Part shown: positions 8,140 to 12,423 of the stretch, in pieces
How positions within the stretch are numbered: position 1 is the first letter of the stretch
Layout: each line of letters opens with the position of its first letter
NCBI GenBank assembly: GCA_937892225.1
Contig: CALAUH010000249.1
Coordinates: 1 to 12,423 of the forward strand
Source of the DNA: an uncultured Treponema sp.
GTDB taxonomy: Bacteria; Spirochaetota; Spirochaetia; Treponematales; Treponemataceae
Length of the DNA: 12,423 bases
Direction: 5' to 3'
Program-made: the position numbers and the translations under genes
Notes under the pieces: generated by a model
What the model saw: the letters and a program-made list of their open reading frames with translations, nothing else
Told to the model about the DNA's origin: nothing
The model's database searches: none

Positions 8140-9306
8140 TTAGAAATTAAAATTCAATGTTATGACAGTTAAATCACTTGCAGAGAACTGATTTACAAGA
8201 GATTCAAATTTAACATTTACCTTTTTACATGCATCATCAAGATAAGAAAGATAATATAATCCTAAGTCTGTGCCTTCCTGTCCTTCAGGCAATTCTCGAT
8301 AGAAGTCTATAAGTGTTTTCTTTGCTGTATTTGTTGATTTTGCATTATCAATGTGTTCACGAACTTCCTGGAATTCATCATCTTTGTTATACAAAGTAAT
8401 AGAAAGGCGTCCCTGCTTACCGATTGATGCAGAACCACCACCTAATTTCCAAGAGATAAATACAAGTTCGTGTTTTCTTTGTAATTCTTTTACAATTTTA
8501 GCGCGTACTTCCGGATCAAAGATAAGTGAATCAATATCTTCTACACCGTTATACATTGTTCTTGCTTCTTTTCTGATATTTGTATTTTCATTATTTAAAG
8601 CAAGTTCCATAACCATTACCGAAATGTATTCTGCAACTTTTGATTTTTCCATGTAAGAACTTAAAAGATTTCTGATTGCAATAAACATTTCGTTTGCACC
8701 GTCTGATTTATGGAACAAAGTAATAATATACCAGTTCATAAGTCCAAGACGATTCATAAATTTTTCTGACATTAAAAGATAAATATTCTTTTCTTCATCA
8801 GAATAATCTTTATTTATCATAATAGAATTCCAGATTGGATCCAGAATGCTTTTACGTGTCTGCTGAATTAAATTTTCTTTACTCTGAAGGATTGTTCGAA
8901 GCTGTCTTTCGCTCATTGTTGTTTTTTCATCAATAAGATGTGCTGGATTCTGTCTGTTGTGTTTTCTTACACATTCACACTGAATTAAAGCATTATAAAC
9001 GTCTCTATCAAACTGTTTATAAAGTAATGAATAAACAACAACTTTAGAAAGGTCCATTACTTCCTGTCTGGAAGATACGAATTCTGACATCGATATTTCT
9101 ATTTTAGAAATATAATCAAGCAGAATCATGCTCTGAATTGACTGTGGAGAAAATTTATTTAATGAAATTCCATATTCGTCTACATTGTCTGCTAATCTAA
9201 AACGCAGCAATTTTTTGTTGTGACTAATGAAATTAGATGCGCCATCCTCTGTTAAAATGACTTTTAAGGGAAGTTCTATAATAAATTTTTTATCTGTTGA
9301 GCCCAT
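8140..9306 (-). CDS. Conserved-looking protein of unknown function, possible degenerate GHKL-ATPase C-terminus
   Basis: 388 residues, no signal peptide or membrane segment, so probably cytoplasmic. The N-terminal part begins with beta strands (FIIELPLKVIL) and continues as mostly helices to about residue 225. The C-terminal part (about 228-388) resembles the order of a histidine-kinase/anti-sigma-factor (GHKL) ATPase: an N-box-like MELALNNENTN (233-243), two strands (LVFISWKLGGG, 281-291; RLSITLYNKDDEF, 300-312) where the G1 box would lie, EGTDLGLYYLSYL (344-356) like the G2 lid, and two final strands ending VITLNFNF. The usual DxGxG is not preserved, so ATP binding is uncertain. The resemblance is by eye only. 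ATG at 9304-9306 has AAGGA 4 nt upstream, and a strong promoter lies just beyond. It is the first gene of the operon with the lipoprotein, trmB and ligA. Confidence 0.7.
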   Translation of the reverse strand: MGSTDKKFIIELPLKVILTEDGASNFISHNKKLLRFRLADNVDEYGISLNKFSPQSIQSMILLDYISKIEISMSEFVSSRQEVMDLSKVVVYSLLYKQFDRDVYNALIQCECVRKHNRQNPAHLIDEKTTMSERQLRTILQSKENLIQQTRKSILDPIWNSIMINKDYSDEEKNIYLLMSEKFMNRLGLMNWYIITLFHKSDGANEMFIAIRNLLSSYMEKSKVAEYISVMVMELALNNENTNIRKEARTMYNGVEDIDSLIFDPEVRAKIVKELQRKHELVFISWKLGGGSASIGKQGRLSITLYNKDDEFQEVREHIDNAKSTNTAKKTLIDFYRELPEGQEGTDLGLYYLSYLDDACKKVNVKFESLVNQFSASDLTVITLNFNF

Positions 9307-9349
9307 TCTTTCCTTCTATTTTGTCTAACTTTTCACAATTATTTATCTT

Positions 9350-9378
9350 ATTATACACAATGCTACTTGCATTGTAAA
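9350..9378 (-). promoter_or_regulatory. Sigma-70-type promoter for the 388-aa protein - lipoprotein - trmB - ligA operon
   Basis: On the - strand, a -35 TTTACA (9378-9373) and a perfect -10 TATAAT (9355-9350) are separated by exactly 17 bp. Transcription would start near 9343, giving a leader of about 37 nt before the ATG at 9306, with AAGGA at 9315-9311. It is the best promoter match in the window. Confidence 0.75.
9357..9375. promoter_or_regulatory. Perfect inverted repeat in the divergent promoter, candidate operator
   Basis: ACAATGC and GCATTGT form a perfect 7+7 bp dyad around a 5-bp centre. It fills the spacer of the - strand promoter and overlaps the last half of its -35 element, a typical operator position. 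It also covers the region where a + strand -35 for the membrane-protein gene would lie, so one factor could act on both directions. The cognate regulator is unknown, and none is encoded in the window. Confidence 0.55.
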
Positions 9379-9393
9379 CACTTAATTTATAAA
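9367..9393 (+). promoter_or_regulatory. Possible weak promoter for the membrane protein gene, leaderless or nearly so
   Basis: A -10-like TATAAA lies at 9388-9393, with a poor -35 candidate TTGCAT at 9367-9372 (15-bp spacer). Transcription would begin about 9400-9403, at or just before the ATG at 9403, which has no ribosome site upstream. This is inference; only the -10 is reasonable. Confidence 0.25.
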
Positions 9394-9402
9394 CTAGTTA
9401 AT

Positions 9403-11322
9403 ATGAATTCTGTAAAAAAATTACTGCTTGTTACACTTATTTCATTATCTATTTTTTCTCCGACTTTTGCTGAATCTAATGAACTAAACGGTATTAAATT
9501 ATGTGACAGAACATACAGTTTTCTAAGAGAAAATAAACTTAAACCTATTGCATCTTCCTTTATAAATTCCGGTGAAAATAATCTGCCTTATAATATTGAA
9601 TTATCTTTTGAAAAAGATGATGTAGATACAAATCTTTTAATCATCACTTTTAAAATGCAGGAAGCATATAATAATAAAGAATTAATTCTTATGCTTGCAG
9701 ATTATTTAAAATCACAGGAATTCAGTTCCAGCATTTTATTGGTATACGGAGCTGATAAAAATATTCAGCAGCATTTTACAGAAAACGGCTCAACTTATTA
9801 TGCTCAAAATATAAACTCAAATATTAACAATATTGTATTAAACATAAACTTATCTGCAGATAAAAATAATGTAATTACCGGAAGTTTAGGTCACACTTCT
9901 CCTTCCTGGATGATTCAGGATTTAATAAATTCTTATTACAGTGAAAATCTTATAGATGAATTAAATCATCTTTATGTAAGCCAGATTTCTAAATATAATT
10001 TTGTTCAGATTCCTATTTTATCTTCATTTTTAAATAATGACATACCCGCAATCACTGCAAATTTTAATCTTGAAAAAACAAATATTGAAACAATTTTCCG
10101 TGTAATTAATTCTTTTACTCAAAATTACATTGAACACAAAAATAATTCTTTAGATTACCATTCATCAATGATCAGAATAAGAAAAACTAATATCTGGTTT
10201 TCTGAATATATTACTGTAATTTTAATAATCATTTCTTTCTTTATCTGCTGTGCAATTATTTTTATAATCAGTTATGTAAATGCCGGATTAAAAAATTCTT
10301 TATGGCAGGATTTAAAAAGAAACTGGTATTTACTACCTGTTACTTTTATTTTAACAATAGCAGGTTTTTACATTGGCAAAGTATTTTATAATTTATTCAC
10401 ACCAAATTTAGAAAATGCAAAAACTACATTTGGAATTATTGTTGTACAGATTATTACGGCAGCTTTATTAAATTCTGTTTTTTATCTGATGGAAATGTTC
10501 TTTCACAAAAAAAATTATGGTGAACGTTCAATCGATTATTTAATCTTGATTACTGCCTTTATAAATCAGTTTGTATTCTGTTTTATCGATATTTCTTTAT
10601 TTCCGATTTTCTTTATCGTTTATATAATCACTTTATTATGTTTAATAATGCACAGAAACTGGCTGCATATTTTTATGTGGTTTGTAATGTTATTGCCGTT
10701 CCTACCTTACGTCCTTCTTGTTTACAGAACGACAGATTCATTTTCTTTGCTTCAATTTATTATATTCAGCAAGAAAGAACCTTTATATTTCGCTTTTATT
10801 TTATTGCCAGACTTTTTAATGTTCTTACGAATTCTTACTGCTATAAAAAATAAATTTGATAAAAAACTTACTTTCACAATCATAATTTCTATTAGTTATG
10901 TTGTTATAATTACAACAACAATTTTAATAAATTCACTTGGATTTAAAATTCATACTAATTCGAGATCAACAACAATTTATCCAAGTGATAATAATGATTT
11001 AATGTCTTTAAGTTATGCAGACAGAAATATTTTTGGTGAAAAAGTACGCACAATTTATATTGATTCTAAAGAAGATATAGAAATCTTGGAAATACGAGTA
11101 ATTGGTGAAAATGAATTACCAGTTTTATATTCAGAATATGATTATAGAACAATTACAAAAACTTCAGCAATTTTTACATTGCCTGCAAATCCTCCAAAAA
11201 ATTTACGAATTAGTTTTGGAACCAATGATTCTCCTTGTAAAATATTGATTGAAGCAATTTATAAAACAGATAAACCTAATGAATACATTTCAAATAGAAA
11301 AACAATAGAAATTAAGGAATGA
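9403..11322 (+). CDS. Exported multi-pass membrane protein with a possible inactive M28-peptidase-like domain
   Basis: 639 residues. Residues 1-23 are a signal peptide (KK, hydrophobic core, PTFA) with cleavage before ESNEL. Residues about 24-262 are extracytoplasmic. Eight hydrophobic segments follow near 267-291, 307-330, 341-363, 376-395, 397-415, 418-440, 458-478 and 489-511, then a beta-rich, again extracytoplasmic tail (512-639). The first domain has the strand and helix order of an M28 aminopeptidase: LLIITF, then LILMLADYL, ILLVYGADKN, IVLNINL and FLNNDIPAI. The His, Asp and Glu metal ligands are missing, so it would be inactive. This match is by eye. Inactive M28 plus many membrane helices is the layout of eukaryotic GPAA1 and, in active form, ERMP1 and yeast Pff1. 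I chose the ATG at 9403 over an in-frame TTG at 9367 because it starts directly at the signal peptide; neither has a ribosome site. dinB follows 2 nt after the stop. Confidence 0.8.
   Translation: MNSVKKLLLVTLISLSIFSPTFAESNELNGIKLCDRTYSFLRENKLKPIASSFINSGENNLPYNIELSFEKDDVDTNLLIITFKMQEAYNNKELILMLADYLKSQEFSSSILLVYGADKNIQQHFTENGSTYYAQNINSNINNIVLNINLSADKNNVITGSLGHTSPSWMIQDLINSYYSENLIDELNHLYVSQISKYNFVQIPILSSFLNNDIPAITANFNLEKTNIETIFRVINSFTQNYIEHKNNSLDYHSSMIRIRKTNIWFSEYITVILIIISFFICCAIIFIISYVNAGLKNSLWQDLKRNWYLLPVTFILTIAGFYIGKVFYNLFTPNLENAKTTFGIIVVQIITAALLNSVFYLMEMFFHKKNYGERSIDYLILITAFINQFVFCFIDISLFPIFFIVYIITLLCLIMHRNWLHIFMWFVMLLPFLPYVLLVYRTTDSFSLLQFIIFSKKEPLYFAFILLPDFLMFLRILTAIKNKFDKKLTFTIIISISYVVIITTTILINSLGFKIHTNSRSTTIYPSDNNDLMSLSYADRNIFGEKVRTIYIDSKEDIEILEIRVIGENELPVLYSEYDYRTITKTSAIFTLPANPPKNLRISFGTNDSPCKILIEAIYKTDKPNEYISNRKTIEIKE
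11314..11318 (+). promoter_or_regulatory. Ribosome binding site that fixes the dinB start at 11325
   Basis: AAGGA lies in the last codons of the upstream gene. It directly abuts the ATG at 11319 (0 nt) but is 6 nt from the ATG at 11325, which is the functional choice. Translation is likely coupled to the upstream membrane protein. Confidence 0.75.
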
Positions 11323-11324
11323 TA

Positions 11325-12374
11325 ATGGGCACAGAAAATACCTGGTACCTTCATGTAGATTTAGATGCTTTTTTTGCCTCTGTAGAACAGTTAGATCATC
11401 CTGAATACAGAGGAAAACCTCTTATTGTCGGTGGAAAACCAGAAGACAGAAGAAGCGTTGTTTCAACAGCATCTTATGAAGCCAGAAAATTCGGTGTTCA
11501 TTCAGCAATGCCTACAGCACAGGCATACAAACTTTGTCCACAAGGCATTTTTGTTTACGGAAGACATGAACGTTATTCTGAACTTTCATATCACATAATG
11601 AATATTTTTAAAGAATATTCACCGGATGTTCAGCAGATGTCTATAGATGAAGCATTTATTGACCTGACTGGGACTGAACAACTATTCGGACCACCAGAAG
11701 AAACTGCAAAAAAAATTCAGAAACGTGTTTTTGAAGAATCCGGACTTACTGTTTCAATTGGTCTTGCAAGAACAAAATATTTTGCAAAAATTGCTTCAGA
11801 TATTAATAAGCCGAACGGTTTTTATTTTGTCGAACCTGGAAAAGAACAGGATTTAATGCTGAGTCTTCCAATAAAAAAAGTCTGGGGCATTGGTACAAAG
11901 ACAGAAGAAATTTTACAAAACAGCGGAATTAAAACAACCCGCGACATTTTTGAAAAAGATTTATCTGTCTTGCAATTTATCACTGGAGAAAATACAGGTA
12001 ATTTTTTATACAACGTTGTACGCGGTAAATGTGAAGATGTATTTTCTGTAAAAAGGAAAACTCATACTATAAGTGCAGAAACGACCTACCCTTATGATAT
12101 TTCTGATATTTACACAATTGAAACTACAATTTTAGAACTGGCACACAATATTATTTTCCGTTTATTAAAAGAAAACGGATTTTCAAAAACAGTTATGATT
12201 AAAATCCGTTATGAAGATTTTACTACAGTTTCAATACAGCAGACTTTTGATAAAAATATTCTTACTCTTGATGATTTATTTGAAAACAAAAATAATTATT
12301 TATATAATCAGGAAGTTATGAATGAAATAGATAATATTTTAAGCAAATTAGCTTTGAGAAATCCTATTAAATGA
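11325..12374 (+). CDS. dinB: DNA polymerase IV (Y-family translesion polymerase)
   Basis: Copies damaged templates without proofreading. The 349 residues show the palm and fingers: HVDLDAFFASVEQ (10-22) with metal ligand D12 and steric-gate position F17, STASYEARKFGVHSAMP (48-63) at the nucleotide pocket, SIDEAFIDLTG (106-116) with catalytic D108 and E109, and SIGLARTKYFAKIASDINKPNG (144-165). The thumb helix-hairpin-helix is around VWGIGTKT (186-193). The little-finger domain (about 245-345) includes TISAETTYPYD and IKIRYEDFTT. The protein stops at LRNPIK, exactly where relatives usually continue with the RLLGV strand and a QLxLF-type beta-clamp-binding tail; both are absent, and two TGA codons follow. 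No SOS-box was identified. The gene is probably co-transcribed with the membrane protein upstream. Confidence 0.93.
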   Translation: MGTENTWYLHVDLDAFFASVEQLDHPEYRGKPLIVGGKPEDRRSVVSTASYEARKFGVHSAMPTAQAYKLCPQGIFVYGRHERYSELSYHIMNIFKEYSPDVQQMSIDEAFIDLTGTEQLFGPPEETAKKIQKRVFEESGLTVSIGLARTKYFAKIASDINKPNGFYFVEPGKEQDLMLSLPIKKVWGIGTKTEEILQNSGIKTTRDIFEKDLSVLQFITGENTGNFLYNVVRGKCEDVFSVKRKTHTISAETTYPYDISDIYTIETTILELAHNIIFRLLKENGFSKTVMIKIRYEDFTTVSIQQTFDKNILTLDDLFENKNNYLYNQEVMNEIDNILSKLALRNPIK

Positions 12375-12423
12375 TGATTTATTTTTTTATTATTTGACAT
12401 AATATTATTAACATATCCAATAG

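Noticed and set aside
8351..8656. 101-residue open frame on the + strand inside the 388-residue gene.
   Set aside because: It is antisense to a gene with a clear promoter and ribosome site; its sequence has no protein-like features of its own. Other internal frames (for example 677-979, 1699-1923, 10638-10853 and 11822-12013) were dismissed for the same reason.
9367..9402. TTG at 9367 as the start of the membrane protein.
   Set aside because: It would add 12 residues before the signal peptide, has no ribosome site and lies inside the promoter dyad.
12394..12423. Perfect TTGACA at 12394-12399, a possible -35 of a gene to the right.
   Set aside because: No -10-like hexamer lies 16-18 bp downstream before the window ends, so a promoter cannot be supported.

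Overview
The window is AT-rich (roughly 30% G+C by eye) and densely packed with nine complete protein genes, plus the 3' tail of a tenth at the left edge. The protein set suggests a spirochete, most likely a host-associated Treponema: divergent LigA and RecJ variants, a lipoprotein with a relaxed lipobox, and envelope proteins of unknown function. This placement is inference from sequence character. No rRNA, tRNA, CRISPR, insertion sequence or phage gene was seen, and base composition looks uniform, so this looks like ordinary chromosome.

Layout. Left block, + strand: end of an unknown gene (to 146), then pyrimidine-nucleoside/thymidine phosphorylase (231-1589), RecJ exonuclease with a TTG start (1613-3775) and a secreted M23 metallopeptidase (3786-4781). 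The short spacings suggest an operon. Middle block, - strand, read from right to left: a 388-residue protein with a possible degenerate GHKL-ATPase C-terminus (9306-8140), a small lipoprotein (8138-7491), the tRNA m7G46 methyltransferase TrmB (7478-6750) and NAD-dependent DNA ligase LigA (6738-4792). Gaps of 1, 12 and 11 nt and one good promoter (9350-9378) make this a second operon. It converges on the M23 gene with only 10 bp between the stop codons. Right block, + strand: a 639-residue signal-peptide protein with eight membrane segments (9403-11322), followed two bases later by DNA polymerase IV, DinB (11325-12374).

Together. Three genes (recJ, ligA, dinB) are DNA repair or replication functions, one is tRNA modification, one is nucleoside salvage, and four are envelope or unknown. 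No dedicated new system (defence, toxin-antitoxin, biosynthetic cluster) is evident. The most interesting parts lie inside otherwise ordinary genes: (i) RecJ carries an insertion of about 130 residues that reads like a catalytically dead DEDDh/RNase H-fold exonuclease; (ii) the large membrane protein looks like an inactive M28-peptidase-like domain fused to a multi-pass membrane region, the layout of eukaryotic GPAA1/ERMP1-type proteins; (iii) the 388-residue protein ends in a GHKL-like region; (iv) a perfect 7+7 bp dyad sits in the spacer of the divergent promoter between the last two; (v) DinB stops just where the final strand and clamp-binding tail normally begin.
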